DNA from: CAZEYT01 sp964516295
GTDB lineage: Bacteria > Verrucomicrobiota > Verrucomicrobiia > Chthoniobacterales > Terrimicrobiaceae
Direction: 5' to 3'
Assembly: GCA_964516295.1 (NCBI GenBank)
Contig: CAZEYT010000011.1
Coordinates: 1-50,807 of the forward strand
DNA length: 50,807 nt
Under the pieces are notes generated by a model that worked only from the letters and a program-made list of their open reading frames with translations, was not told the origin of the DNA and made no database searches. This document shows, piece by piece, positions 42,191 to 50,710 of the stretch. The number at the start of each line of letters is the position of its first letter. Position 1 is the first letter of the stretch. The translations under genes were made by a program, and so were the position numbers.

Positions 42191-42499
42191 TCTCCCGCGC
42201 AGAAAATTTTCCGACGGAGGGAGGGGCATCAGGAATGAAGCTTGATCATTCGAAGCGAACATGGGAACATCTCCCAGCCTCCGGTGCCGATACCAATGCA
42301 ACCCGGGCTCGACGGCCGCCGTGAGGTGCCTCGACCTGGATTCATCCGCGGCACCCATGTTCTTTGCGTCACGCCACCACGCGTGTCCACGCGGAGGGGT
42401 GCCCACGCCGGAAGTCCAACGCAGGCCCGCGCAACGGCCGGAGACCATGCAACTCTCCGCCCGGCGCAGCGGCCTCGCACGCAACACACATAAAAAGAA
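42191..42499. other. Non-coding gap with GC-rich self-complementary segments
   Basis: The gap between divergent rplI and the RRM gene is 362 bases. I find no credible protein. The segment 42270-42410 holds two GGTGCC units (42283 and 42325), GGCACCC (42350) and GGGTGCCC (42397), which can pair in several ways. This suggests a structured leader or small RNA, but no known family was recognised. Confidence 0.35.
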
Positions 42500-43075
42500 A
42501 TGCCAACTGACTACTCACCGAGCGGATCGCGTCGCTCGTCACGCCGCGGCGGCGCTCGCCGCCCGAACCGTGGAGATCGTTCCACCCCGAACCGGCCGGA
42601 GGCCGCTCCTAAGAAAAAGTCCCTGATCGAGAAGATTCTCGGATTTTTCCAACCCGAAAAGAAGAAGGCCGCCCCAGTGCGCAGCGCCGCCCCGGCGTCT
42701 GCCGAAGAGGCTCCGCGCCGCACCCGGGAAAAAGCCCCGCGCAGCGAGCGCCCGACCGGTATGCGCAAGCCCGAGCTGGTTGAGGTGACCTCCTCCCGGC
42801 TCTATGTCGGCAACCTCTCGTTCGATGCCTCGGAAAGTGATCTCTTCGAGCTCTTCAACGGAGTCGGTCTCGTGCGCAACGTCGAGGTCGTCATGAACCG
42901 CCACACCATGAAGTCCAAGGGCTTCGCTTTCGTCGAGATGCAGACCATCGACGAAGCAAAACGGGCCGTGACCGAGCTTCACGACAAGGAATACATGAGC
43001 CGCAAGCTCGTGGTCAGCGGCGCGAAAGCCGTCGAGGAACGTCGTTCCGAGCGGAACCGCCAGCCTGAACAGTAA
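42500..43075 (+). CDS. RRM-type RNA-binding protein with basic N-terminal extension
   Basis: 191 residues. The C-terminal part (about 99-175) is a single RNA recognition motif with RNP2 LYVGNLSF and RNP1 KGFAFVEM, as in bacterial cold-induced RNA-binding proteins. Residues 1-95 are Arg/Lys/Pro-rich and probably disordered, an unusually long extension for bacterial RRM proteins, which are often about 80-120 residues. It lies just before miaA and may be cotranscribed. The RNA targets are unknown. Confidence 0.88.
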   Translation: MPTDYSPSGSRRSSRRGGARRPNRGDRSTPNRPEAAPKKKSLIEKILGFFQPEKKKAAPVRSAAPASAEEAPRRTREKAPRSERPTGMRKPELVEVTSSRLYVGNLSFDASESDLFELFNGVGLVRNVEVVMNRHTMKSKGFAFVEMQTIDEAKRAVTELHDKEYMSRKLVVSGAKAVEERRSERNRQPEQ

Positions 43076-43109
43076 GACTCCAACCCACCCGGGGCCCCGC
43101 CCGCTGATT

Positions 43110-43985
43110 GTGGCGGGGCCCACGGGCGTCGGAAAATCCCGCTTCGCCGTCCAGCTCGCCGAGCGTTTGGGCGGGGAGATCATCGGGGCCGACGCTTTTC
43201 AGATTTACGATGGCCTGCCGGTGCTCACCGCGCGGCCTACTCTGGATCTTCTCGACCGGATTCCCCATCATTTGGTCGGAGTTTGGGATCCCGGTCAGCC
43301 CTGCGATGCGGCGAGCTACGCGGTTGCGGCCCGGGCCTGCCTGGAAGAAATTTCCAGCCGGGGAAAAGTTCCGCTCCTTGTCGGAGGCACCGGTCTTTAT
43401 TTAAAGGCGCTCACACACGGTCTGGCCAACCTCCCGAAAGTCGGGGATGCCCTCCGGCATGAGATTTCAGAATTGTCTTTGGAAGAGGCCCTCCGCCGAT
43501 TGGCCGGGGCCGATCCCGCCGCACCAAGGCAAATCGATACCAGGAATCCGGTCCGCGTCCGCCGGGCGCTGGAGATCGTCCTCACGACCGGTCGTCGGCT
43601 CGCGGAGGCCCGCACCCAGTGGAAATCGCCGCCGGTGGCAATGGACGGGATTTTTCTCACCCGGAGCCGCGACGATCTCCACAGCCGAATTGCCGCCAAT
43701 GTCACCGGGCTGTTTGACCAGGGCGTCGTGGAAGAAGTCCGAGCGGCCCCCGAGGTCGGGCCGGGTTTGCGGCGTGCCATCGGGTATGCGGACATCCAAG
43801 CCCATCTTGCCGGGAAAACCGATCTCGAGGAAACGCGGGCGCGGATCTTCCTGCACACCCGCCAGTATGCCAAAAGGCAATTGACCTGGTTTCGGAACCA
43901 ATTTAGCTTTCCCCATATCGACCTGACCGTGACGCCCGCCCCCATCGACGCCGCTCTCCACCTTCTGGCCGGCACGAACGCATGA
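43110..43985 (+). CDS. miaA: tRNA dimethylallyltransferase
   Basis: Adds the isopentenyl group to A37 of tRNAs reading UNN codons; 291 residues from GTG 43110. P-loop GPTGVGKS lies right at the start, followed by ADAFQIYDGLPVLTARP (usually ADSxQVYRxMDIGTAKP), HLVGVWDP, VGGTGLYLKAL and the tRNA-binding QYAKRQLTWFRNQ. The GTG start cuts into the first strand: upstream codons read PLIVAGPTG, as the family normally begins, yet no ATG/GTG/TTG is available, so a CTG at 43104 or 43065 may be the real start. The stop overlaps hflX (ATGA). Confidence 0.92.
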   Translation: MAGPTGVGKSRFAVQLAERLGGEIIGADAFQIYDGLPVLTARPTLDLLDRIPHHLVGVWDPGQPCDAASYAVAARACLEEISSRGKVPLLVGGTGLYLKALTHGLANLPKVGDALRHEISELSLEEALRRLAGADPAAPRQIDTRNPVRVRRALEIVLTTGRRLAEARTQWKSPPVAMDGIFLTRSRDDLHSRIAANVTGLFDQGVVEEVRAAPEVGPGLRRAIGYADIQAHLAGKTDLEETRARIFLHTRQYAKRQLTWFRNQFSFPHIDLTVTPAPIDAALHLLAGTNA

Positions 43986-45247
43986 CCCCTCCCGGCTCCG
44001 GAGTACACGAAAAAACGATCTTGGTTGGTTTGGAGCACGGCGGCGTGAACCGCTGGGATGTTGAGGACTCGCTCGACGAACTCCGCCAGCTCGCGGCAAC
44101 CGCCGGTGCCCAAGTCGTGGATACGGTGGTGCAGCGTTTGGAAAAGCCCACGGCGCCGTATTACATCGGGAAAGGCAAGGCCGAGGAAGTCGCCCGCCAG
44201 TGCGGGGAGAAACAGGTGACGTCCCTCATTTTCGACGACGAACTTTCACCGGCCCAAGGCCGGAATCTCGAGCAACTCACCTCGCGCAAGGTCCTCGACC
44301 GCACGCAGCTCATTCTCGACATTTTCGCCCAGCGCGCACGGACGAAGGAAGGCCGCCTCCAGATCGAGCTCGCGCAGCTTCAATACCTCCTCCCGCGCCT
44401 CACCCGCATGTGGACCCACCTCTCGCGTCAGAGCGGTGGCATCGGCACCCGGGGACCCGGCGAGACGCAGCTGGAAGTCGACCGTCGCCGCGTTCAGGAA
44501 CGCATTGCCCGTCTCGAGCGCGACCTCAAAGAAGTCCGGAAGAATCGCGGCGTCCAGCGCGAGGGTCGCCTTCGGCGAAACTGGCCCGTCGCGTCGCTCG
44601 TCGGCTATACGAACGCCGGTAAGTCCTCTCTCCTCAACCGCCTCACGGGAGCCGGCGTCCTCGCCGAGGACAAACTTTTCGCGACGCTGGACCCGACGAC
44701 GCGTCAGGTAACCTTGCCGAACAAGCAAAAGATCCTGCTGACAGACACGGTGGGTTTCATTCGCAAGCTCCCCCACACCGTCATCGAATCGTTCAAAGCC
44801 ACGCTCGAGGAAGTCCAACTCGCCGATTTGCTCATCCACGTCGTCGATCTGAGTCACCCGCAGCATCACGAGCAAATGACCGCCGTTGATGAAGCCTTGG
44901 CCGAGCTGGATTGCACCGGCAAGCAGACCATTGTGATTTTCAACAAAATCGATCTCGTTCCCGATCCCGAGATCGTCGCCAACCAACTTTCCCGTCATCC
45001 CGGCAGCGTTGCGGTTTCCGTGCGCACCGGCGAGGGAATGGATACGCTGATCCGGGAACTCGAGCACCGGCTGGCCGCCTGGCGACTTCGCGGCGAATTT
45101 TGCATCCCCACGTCCGAGTCCGCTCTGCTCGCCGAGATCCACCGTGTCGGTCACGTCCTCGACATCCGCTACAGCGGCGACGATGCCATCGTGCAGGCGC
45201 ACGTCCCGCCGGAGCTGAGCGCCCGTCTTGCGCCGTTCGAGCGCTGA
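43982..45247 (+). CDS. hflX: GTPase HflX
   Basis: Ribosome-associated GTPase that splits stalled 70S ribosomes, 421 residues. The N-terminal HflX domain has YYIGKGKAEEVA and FDDELSPAQGRNLE; the linker helix GGIGTRGPGETQLEVDRR is diagnostic; the G domain has GYTNAGKSSLLN, DTVGFIRKLPH and NKIDLV. ATG 43982 overlaps the miaA stop. The miaA-hflX pairing is conserved in many bacteria. Confidence 0.96.
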   Translation: MTPPGSGVHEKTILVGLEHGGVNRWDVEDSLDELRQLAATAGAQVVDTVVQRLEKPTAPYYIGKGKAEEVARQCGEKQVTSLIFDDELSPAQGRNLEQLTSRKVLDRTQLILDIFAQRARTKEGRLQIELAQLQYLLPRLTRMWTHLSRQSGGIGTRGPGETQLEVDRRRVQERIARLERDLKEVRKNRGVQREGRLRRNWPVASLVGYTNAGKSSLLNRLTGAGVLAEDKLFATLDPTTRQVTLPNKQKILLTDTVGFIRKLPHTVIESFKATLEEVQLADLLIHVVDLSHPQHHEQMTAVDEALAELDCTGKQTIVIFNKIDLVPDPEIVANQLSRHPGSVAVSVRTGEGMDTLIRELEHRLAAWRLRGEFCIPTSESALLAEIHRVGHVLDIRYSGDDAIVQAHVPPELSARLAPFER

Positions 45248-45255
45248 GTTTTTCC

Positions 45256-45765
45256 ATGGAGTTCGCCCGCTGGTTTGTTTGTTTGGCTTTGGTTCTTCTC
45301 ATTACCGGTTGTAGTACGCCGGGGATTATTGTTTCCCCCGACAAACCGCGCGGGCCGATCTATGACGCCAAGCCGACGTTCGTTCAGGAAGGCATCGCCT
45401 CCTGGTATGGCGGACGCTGGATCGGCCGTCTCACTGCAAATGGCGAACGCTACAAAGCCGACGACATGACGGCCGCCCACAAGAAACTTCCCTTCAATAC
45501 GATGGTCCGCGTCACCGATCTGAAGACAAAAAACACGGTCATCGTCCGGATCAATAATCGCGGCCCCTACATCCGCGGTCGGATCATCGACCTGAGCGTG
45601 CTCGCTGCCAAAAAGCTCGGCACTTATGATCGCGGGATCGCGAAAGTTCGCATCGAGGCCCTGCGCGAGATTCCGGTGCTGACCAAGCCGAATCTTCGCG
45701 CTCCCAAGCCGTCGGCCACGCCGTCACAGAAGCCGGTGCCGAAGAAGAAGCGTTCGAACGCCTGA
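45256..45765 (+). CDS. rlpA: RlpA-like lipoprotein, septal-ring lytic transglycosylase family
   Basis: 169 residues. A lipoprotein signal ends in LLITGC, so Cys19 is the expected lipidation site. The double-psi beta-barrel follows (about 40-130): EGIASWYGGRWIGRLTANGERY, MTAAHKKLPFNT, VRINNRGPY and RIIDLSVLAAKKLG with the catalytic Asp in IIDLS. There is no SPOR domain; the tail is Pro/Lys-rich. Family enzymes cleave denuded peptidoglycan. It lies nine bases after hflX. Confidence 0.9.
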   Translation: MEFARWFVCLALVLLITGCSTPGIIVSPDKPRGPIYDAKPTFVQEGIASWYGGRWIGRLTANGERYKADDMTAAHKKLPFNTMVRVTDLKTKNTVIVRINNRGPYIRGRIIDLSVLAAKKLGTYDRGIAKVRIEALREIPVLTKPNLRAPKPSATPSQKPVPKKKRSNA

Positions 45766-45878
45766 TTCGCCGCGGATCTTACGAAGGCTGACGCCCTTCC
45801 CTTGATGTCGGTCGGGGAAAGCGATAGCACTGGAGTTTCCGCCGGTTACTTCGTCCGAGGTCCGGGGATTTGCAATTC

Positions 45879-46769
45879 ATGAACCAGAGAAAAGGAATCA
45901 TTTTGGCCGGTGGAGCGGGCACGCGCCTGCACCCGGTGACGCTCGTTTCGAGCAAGCAACTCATGCCGGTTTACGACAAACCGATGATCTATTACCCGCT
46001 GACGACGCTGATGCTCGGTGGCATTCGCGAGGTTTTGATCATTTCCACCCCGCAGGATCTGCCCCGCTTTCACGCGCTGTTGGGCTCGGGTGAGGCCTGG
46101 GGGATGCGGTTTGAATATGTCGAGCAGCCATCGCCCGACGGTCTCGCACAGGCGTTTTTGCTGGGCGAGGAGTTCTTGGGCGGAAACCCGGCGTCCTTGG
46201 TCCTCGGCGACAACCTTTTTTACGGTCACGATCTCGCCTCGATCGTCGCCAAAGCCTCGCTTCAACAGACCGGAGCGACGGTTTTCGCGTATCACGTCAA
46301 ACACCCCGAAGCTTATGGCGTGGTCGAGTTCGATGCGGATGGCCGGGCGATTGGGTTGGAGGAAAAACCACAGCAGCCGCGCTCATCGTATGCAGTGACA
46401 GGTCTTTATTTTTACGACGAGACCGTCGTCGCGAGGGCCAAGTCACTGAAGCCCTCACCCCGCGGGGAATTGGAGATTACGGACCTCAACCGTCTCTACC
46501 TCGAAGACGGTGCGTTGCAGGTCGAGATTTTTGGACGCGGAACGGCGTGGCTCGATACCGGCACGCACGATTCCCTCCTCCAGGCCGGCGCGTTTATCCA
46601 GACCATCGAGCAGCGTCAGGGACTCAAAGTCGGCTCACCCGAGGAAGTCGCCTTCCGGATGGGCTGGATCGAAAAAGACCAGCTCGCCCACCTGGCCGCG
46701 AAGCTGGGCAAAAGCTCGTATGGAGAATACCTGGCCGCCCTCGCCCGCGACGGCTTCGCAGATCGCTGA
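45879..46769 (+). CDS. rfbA: Glucose-1-phosphate thymidylyltransferase
   Basis: First enzyme of dTDP-L-rhamnose synthesis, 296 residues. ILAGGAGTRLHPVT is the nucleotide-binding loop; SKQLMPVYDKPMIYYPL, LGDNLFYGHDL, and VEFDADGRAIGLEEKP follow as in RfbA/RmlA. The ending is typical of the long RmlA form. ATG 45879 is preferred to the TTG at 45870. It is followed after five bases by rfbC; rfbB and rfbD are not in the window. The 113-base gap upstream holds no gene. Confidence 0.95.
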   Translation: MNQRKGIILAGGAGTRLHPVTLVSSKQLMPVYDKPMIYYPLTTLMLGGIREVLIISTPQDLPRFHALLGSGEAWGMRFEYVEQPSPDGLAQAFLLGEEFLGGNPASLVLGDNLFYGHDLASIVAKASLQQTGATVFAYHVKHPEAYGVVEFDADGRAIGLEEKPQQPRSSYAVTGLYFYDETVVARAKSLKPSPRGELEITDLNRLYLEDGALQVEIFGRGTAWLDTGTHDSLLQAGAFIQTIEQRQGLKVGSPEEVAFRMGWIEKDQLAHLAAKLGKSSYGEYLAALARDGFADR

Positions 46770-46774
46770 GTCGC

Positions 46775-47323
46775 ATGGACCCCCAGCAAACCTCATTGGC
46801 CGGCATGGTTCTCCTCAAGCCGCGCGTCTTCGGTGATGACCGGGGATTTTTTGTCGAGACCTGGAACGAGCGGACATTCTCCGAAATCGGTCTCGATGTG
46901 AAATTCGTGCAGGACAATCACAGCCTGTCCCGCCGCGGCATCCTGCGCGGCCTGCATTTTCAGAATCCGCGTTCGCAGGGGAAGCTGGTCTGGACCGTCG
47001 AGGGCGAGATCTACGATGTCGCCGTGGATTTGCGGCGGTCTTCCCCCACTTTCGGAAAGTGGGAGGCGTTCCGGCTCAATGCCGACAACAGGTTCCGGCT
47101 CTGGGTGCCGCGAGGATTCGCCCATGGTTTCTACGTCACCAGCGAGCGGGCGCAGGTTATTTACAAGTGCGACGACTACTACGCCCCGGAACACGAGATG
47201 ACCCTTGCGTGGAATGATCCCACACTCGGTATCGATTGGCCGATCCCGGACGGAGATTCCCCGGTTCTTTCGCCGAAGGATGCCGTCGGACTCCCGTTTT
47301 CGGCCTGCCGGACGTTTGACTGA
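46775..47323 (+). CDS. rfbC: dTDP-4-dehydrorhamnose 3,5-epimerase
   Basis: Cupin-fold epimerase of the rhamnose pathway, 182 residues. FGDDRGFFVETWNE, QDNHSLSRRGILRGLHFQ with the catalytic His, GEIYDVAVDLRRSSPTFGKW, and VPRGFAHGFYV are clear. It is followed by a bidirectional terminator shared with fusA. Confidence 0.95.
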   Translation: MDPQQTSLAGMVLLKPRVFGDDRGFFVETWNERTFSEIGLDVKFVQDNHSLSRRGILRGLHFQNPRSQGKLVWTVEGEIYDVAVDLRRSSPTFGKWEAFRLNADNRFRLWVPRGFAHGFYVTSERAQVIYKCDDYYAPEHEMTLAWNDPTLGIDWPIPDGDSPVLSPKDAVGLPFSACRTFD

Positions 47324-47326
47324 AAC

Positions 47327-47368
47327 AAAAAAGCCCGGCCGGTCGCGGGGACCAAGCCGGGCTTTTTG
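47327..47368. terminator. Bidirectional Rho-independent terminator between rfbC and fusA
   Basis: AAAAAAGCCCGGC and GCCGGGCTTTTT form a 10- to 12-bp stem with A-runs on one side and T-runs on the other, so it can end transcription from both directions: rfbC on the plus strand and the str operon on the minus strand. Confidence 0.93.
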
Positions 47369-47382
47369 AAAAAACTCGTCGA

Positions 47383-49545
47383 TCAGCTCTTCTGATCGAG
47401 AATCGCGGCTTTCACCTGCTCGGGAACCTGCTCGAAGTGCGAGGGTTCCATTGAGTAGGACGAACGGCCCTTCGAGAGCGAGCGGATCGCGGTCGCGTAT
47501 CCGAACATTTCCGAAAGCGGAACCTCGGCCGCGATGGTGCAAAGATTGCCCTTCGTCTCAATGCCTTGGATGCGCGCACGGCGGCGGTTCAGGTCGCCCA
47601 TGATGTCACCTTGGAATTCCTCCGGGGTGATGTTTTCGACCTTCATGATTGGCTCGAGGAGGATCGGCTTGGCTTTCTTCAATCCGTCCTTGAGCGCAAA
47701 AATCGCCGCCATCTTGAACGCCATTTCGTTCGAGTCCACGTCGTGGTAGGAACCATCGATGATGTCGATGTGAACGTCGATCACCGGATAGCTGGCAACA
47801 ACGCCGTTCAATACGGCTTCGTTGAAGCCCTTGATCACAGCAGGGATGAATTCCTTGGGAATCGTTCCGCCGACGACCTTGTTTTCAATCGTGATGCCTT
47901 TGCCGCGCTCGTTCGGGGCGACTTTGCAAATGACGTGACCGTATTGACCACGACCACCGGATTGTTTAACGAGTTTGCCCTCGCCATCGGCCGGAGCAAG
48001 GATGGTTTCTTTGTAAGCGATTTGCGGCTTGCCGGCGTTCGCTTCGACCTTGAATTCCCGCATCATACGATCGCGGATGATTTCCAAGTGAAGTTCGCCC
48101 ATGCCGGCGATGATCGTCTGGCCGGTGTCTTCGTTGGTGAAAACGCGGAACGTCGGGTCCTCTTCGGCGAGACGCTGGAGGGCGTTGGCCATCTTTTCCT
48201 GGTCGATTTTGGTCTTTGGCTCGACCGCCATCGAAATAACGGGGTCGGGGAACGACGGCGGCTCGAGGAGGATCGGGTGATCTTCGTCACACAGCGTGTC
48301 ACCGGTGGTGATGTTCTTGATGCCGACGATGGCCGCGATATCGCCCGAGTAACAGGTGTCGATATCCTCGCGCTTGTCGGCCTGAATCTGGATCAGGCGG
48401 CTGATGCGCTCCCGCTTGTTCGTGCGCGGGTTGTAAACCGTGTCGCCCTTTGAGAGCTTGCCGGAGTAAACGCGGAAGAAAACGAGTTTTCCAACGAACG
48501 GATCGCTCCAGAGCTTGAACGCCAGCGAGCAGAATTTTCCATTGTCATTCGACGGCGCGTCGATGGGCTGGCCATTGTCCGGGTTCTGACCGCGGGCGGC
48601 CGGAATGTCGAGAGGGCCCGGGAGATAATCCACGACGGCGTCCACCAAATACTGCACACCCTTGTTTTTGAAGGCGGAGCCTCCAACAACGGGAACGAAG
48701 CGGTTGGCGATGGTCTGACGGCGGATGGCCGCTTTGAGAGCTTCCTTGGTGATCGGCTTCTCTTCGAGGAAAAGCATTCCCACTTCTTCATCGAGATCGC
48801 ACATTTGGGCGACGAGGTCTTCGTAGGCTTTCTCGGCCGAGGCCTTCAACTCTTCCGGGATTTCCTGAACCTCGTAGGTCGATCCCATCACGTCGTTGTC
48901 GAGGTAGATAATCGCCTTTTGGTTGATGACGTCGATCTGGCCCTTGAGGTAGTCCTCGCGGCCGAGCGGGATGAGAATCGGCCAGGCATTCGCGCCAAGT
49001 TTCACGCGCATGCTCTCCACAGCGGCGTCGAAATCGGCACCGGTGCGGTCCATTTTGTTCACAAATGCGATCCGCGGAACGCCGTACTTGGTCGCCTGAC
49101 GCCAGACAGTCTCGGACTGCGGCTGCACACCGGCCACACCGCAGAAGACAGCGATGGCACCGTCGAGGACACGCAGGGAACGTTCGACTTCGGCCGTGAA
49201 ATCCACGTGGCCGGGAGTGTCAATGATGTTCACCCGCATTTTGATGCCTTCGTAGGCCTTGTAAATGCCTTCTTCCCGGCGCTGCATCCACGAACACGTG
49301 GTGGCGGCCGAGGTGATCGTGATCCCGCGTTCGCGCTCCTGCTCCATCCAGTCGGTGACCGTGGTGCCTTCATGCACCTCGCCGATCTTGTGGATCATGC
49401 CGGTGTAGAAGAGGATCCGCTCGGTGAGCGTGGTCTTGCCGGCGTCAATGTGCGCGGCAATACCGATGTTGCGGGTGCGCTCGAGGGGGAAAGCGCGGTT
49501 GGGAGAATTCGGATTGGCGGCGTTGGCCTCGAGCGTGGCGGACAT
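47383..49545 (-). CDS. fusA: Elongation factor G
   Basis: Translocation GTPase, 720 residues. G1 AAHIDAGKTTLTERI, DTPGHVDFTAEVERSLRVLD, NKMDRTGADF, and the domain IV/V sequences (GGRGQYGHVI, GYATAIRSLSKGRSSYSMEPSHF) are complete. It is last in rpsL-rpsG-fusA; tuf does not follow, as the terminator comes 15 bases later. Confidence 0.97.
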   Translation of the reverse strand: MSATLEANAANPNSPNRAFPLERTRNIGIAAHIDAGKTTLTERILFYTGMIHKIGEVHEGTTVTDWMEQERERGITITSAATTCSWMQRREEGIYKAYEGIKMRVNIIDTPGHVDFTAEVERSLRVLDGAIAVFCGVAGVQPQSETVWRQATKYGVPRIAFVNKMDRTGADFDAAVESMRVKLGANAWPILIPLGREDYLKGQIDVINQKAIIYLDNDVMGSTYEVQEIPEELKASAEKAYEDLVAQMCDLDEEVGMLFLEEKPITKEALKAAIRRQTIANRFVPVVGGSAFKNKGVQYLVDAVVDYLPGPLDIPAARGQNPDNGQPIDAPSNDNGKFCSLAFKLWSDPFVGKLVFFRVYSGKLSKGDTVYNPRTNKRERISRLIQIQADKREDIDTCYSGDIAAIVGIKNITTGDTLCDEDHPILLEPPSFPDPVISMAVEPKTKIDQEKMANALQRLAEEDPTFRVFTNEDTGQTIIAGMGELHLEIIRDRMMREFKVEANAGKPQIAYKETILAPADGEGKLVKQSGGRGQYGHVICKVAPNERGKGITIENKVVGGTIPKEFIPAVIKGFNEAVLNGVVASYPVIDVHIDIIDGSYHDVDSNEMAFKMAAIFALKDGLKKAKPILLEPIMKVENITPEEFQGDIMGDLNRRRARIQGIETKGNLCTIAAEVPLSEMFGYATAIRSLSKGRSSYSMEPSHFEQVPEQVKAAILDQKS

Positions 49546-49570
49546 GGGAAAGGAAAATGAGGTTGAAAAT

Positions 49571-50044
49571 CTACCAGCGGAAGTGGGCGAAGGCGCGGTT
49601 GGCTTGGGCCATCTTGTGCATATCGTCGCGTTTCTTGATCGCGTTGCCCTGACCGGCGGCGGCGTCTTTCAGCTCATACGCCAACGCATTTTCCATGGGC
49701 ACGCCTTTGCGGTTGCCGGCAAACGTCACCAGCCAACGCATTGCGAGCGCGATCTGACGGTCGGCGGGAACTTCCATTGGAACTTGGTAGGTGGCACCAC
49801 CGACGCGGCGGGACTTGACTTCCAGACGAGGCTTGATGTTTTCGATCGCTTTGTTGAGCGTCTCCAACGGATCCACCGTGTCGCTGCCCTCGCGGCTCTT
49901 GTCGATGGCCGTGTAAACAATACGCTCGGCAATGGATTTCTTGCCGCGGCGCATGACGGCGGCAATAAGACGGGCAACGACCGGACTCGCGTAACGGGCG
50001 TCTTTTTTGACTTCTTTGTGAATGACTCGACGACGGCGGGACAT
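49571..50044 (-). CDS. rpsG: 30S ribosomal protein S7
   Basis: Assembly-initiating protein of the 30S head, 157 residues, normal length. MSRRRRVIHKEVKKD, RGKKSIAERIVYTAID, VGGATYQVPMEV and the C-terminal KKRDDMHKMAQANRAFAHFRW are all characteristic. It sits between rpsL and fusA. Confidence 0.97.
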   Translation of the reverse strand: MSRRRRVIHKEVKKDARYASPVVARLIAAVMRRGKKSIAERIVYTAIDKSREGSDTVDPLETLNKAIENIKPRLEVKSRRVGGATYQVPMEVPADRQIALAMRWLVTFAGNRKGVPMENALAYELKDAAAGQGNAIKKRDDMHKMAQANRAFAHFRW

Positions 50045-50072
50045 GGCTTGGGATCAGTGGTTTGGTTGGAGA

Positions 50073-50486
50073 CTACTTCTTCTTGCCCTTGGCACCCTTG
50101 GCGTCTTCCTGACCGGGTTTCGGACGTTTGGCTCCGTATTTGGAGCGACCGCGACGGCGGCCGTCCACTCCGAGGCTGTCGAGCGTTCCGCGGACGATGT
50201 GATAGCGGACACCCGGGAGATCTTTCACACGACCGCCGCGTACGAGGACGATCGAGTGTTCCTGAAGATTGTGACCTTCGCCGGGAATGTAAGCGATGAC
50301 TTCCTGGCCGTTGGTGAGGCGGACTTTGGCGACTTTGCGAAGCGCGGAGTTCGGCTTCTTGGGGGTGCGGGTCATGACCTGCACGCACACGCCGCGGCGC
50401 TGCGGGCAGTTCACCAGCGCGGGCGATTTCGATTTGACCGTCACTTTGCGACGGCCTTTGCGTACCAGTTGATTGATCGTGGGCAT
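50073..50486 (-). CDS. rpsL: 30S ribosomal protein S12
   Basis: Decoding-site protein of 137 residues. MPTINQLVRKGR, VMTRTPKKPNSALRKVAKV, IPGEGHNLQEHS and GGRVKDLPGVRYH are present. The lysine positions linked to streptomycin response (TPKKPNS and GRVKDLPG) are wild type. The C-terminal tail (about residues 122-137) is Lys/Gly-rich and somewhat longer than in E. coli. ATG 50486 is chosen over the longer frame. First gene of the str operon. Confidence 0.97.
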   Translation of the reverse strand: MPTINQLVRKGRRKVTVKSKSPALVNCPQRRGVCVQVMTRTPKKPNSALRKVAKVRLTNGQEVIAYIPGEGHNLQEHSIVLVRGGRVKDLPGVRYHIVRGTLDSLGVDGRRRGRSKYGAKRPKPGQEDAKGAKGKKK

Positions 50487-50667
50487 TTTGGGATTCCTGT
50501 TCTCGTACCGCGGCGTTCGTCGGGACAAAAAAACCACCCGGCGGTGGCAATCGCGGTCCCCCGTCTTCGTGCGGGAGGTGAGAGACTAGTGAAGGCGGAG
50601 CCGCACGCAAGCCAAAAAATACGCCGTCAAACCGAACCGGAATCCGCCCCCACCGGCCAAACGGTCG

Positions 50668-50696
50668 TTGACGGCGAAGGAGGGCTCGTTTTTCAT
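50668..50696 (+). promoter_or_regulatory. Candidate promoter of the glycyl-tRNA synthetase gene
   Basis: TTGACG (50668-50673) and TTTCAT (50691-50696) are 17 bases apart, 14 bases before the ATG. Boxes match the vegetative consensus at 5/6 and 4/6. Confidence 0.35.
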
Positions 50697-50710
50697 GGCG
50701 CGCTCTCATC

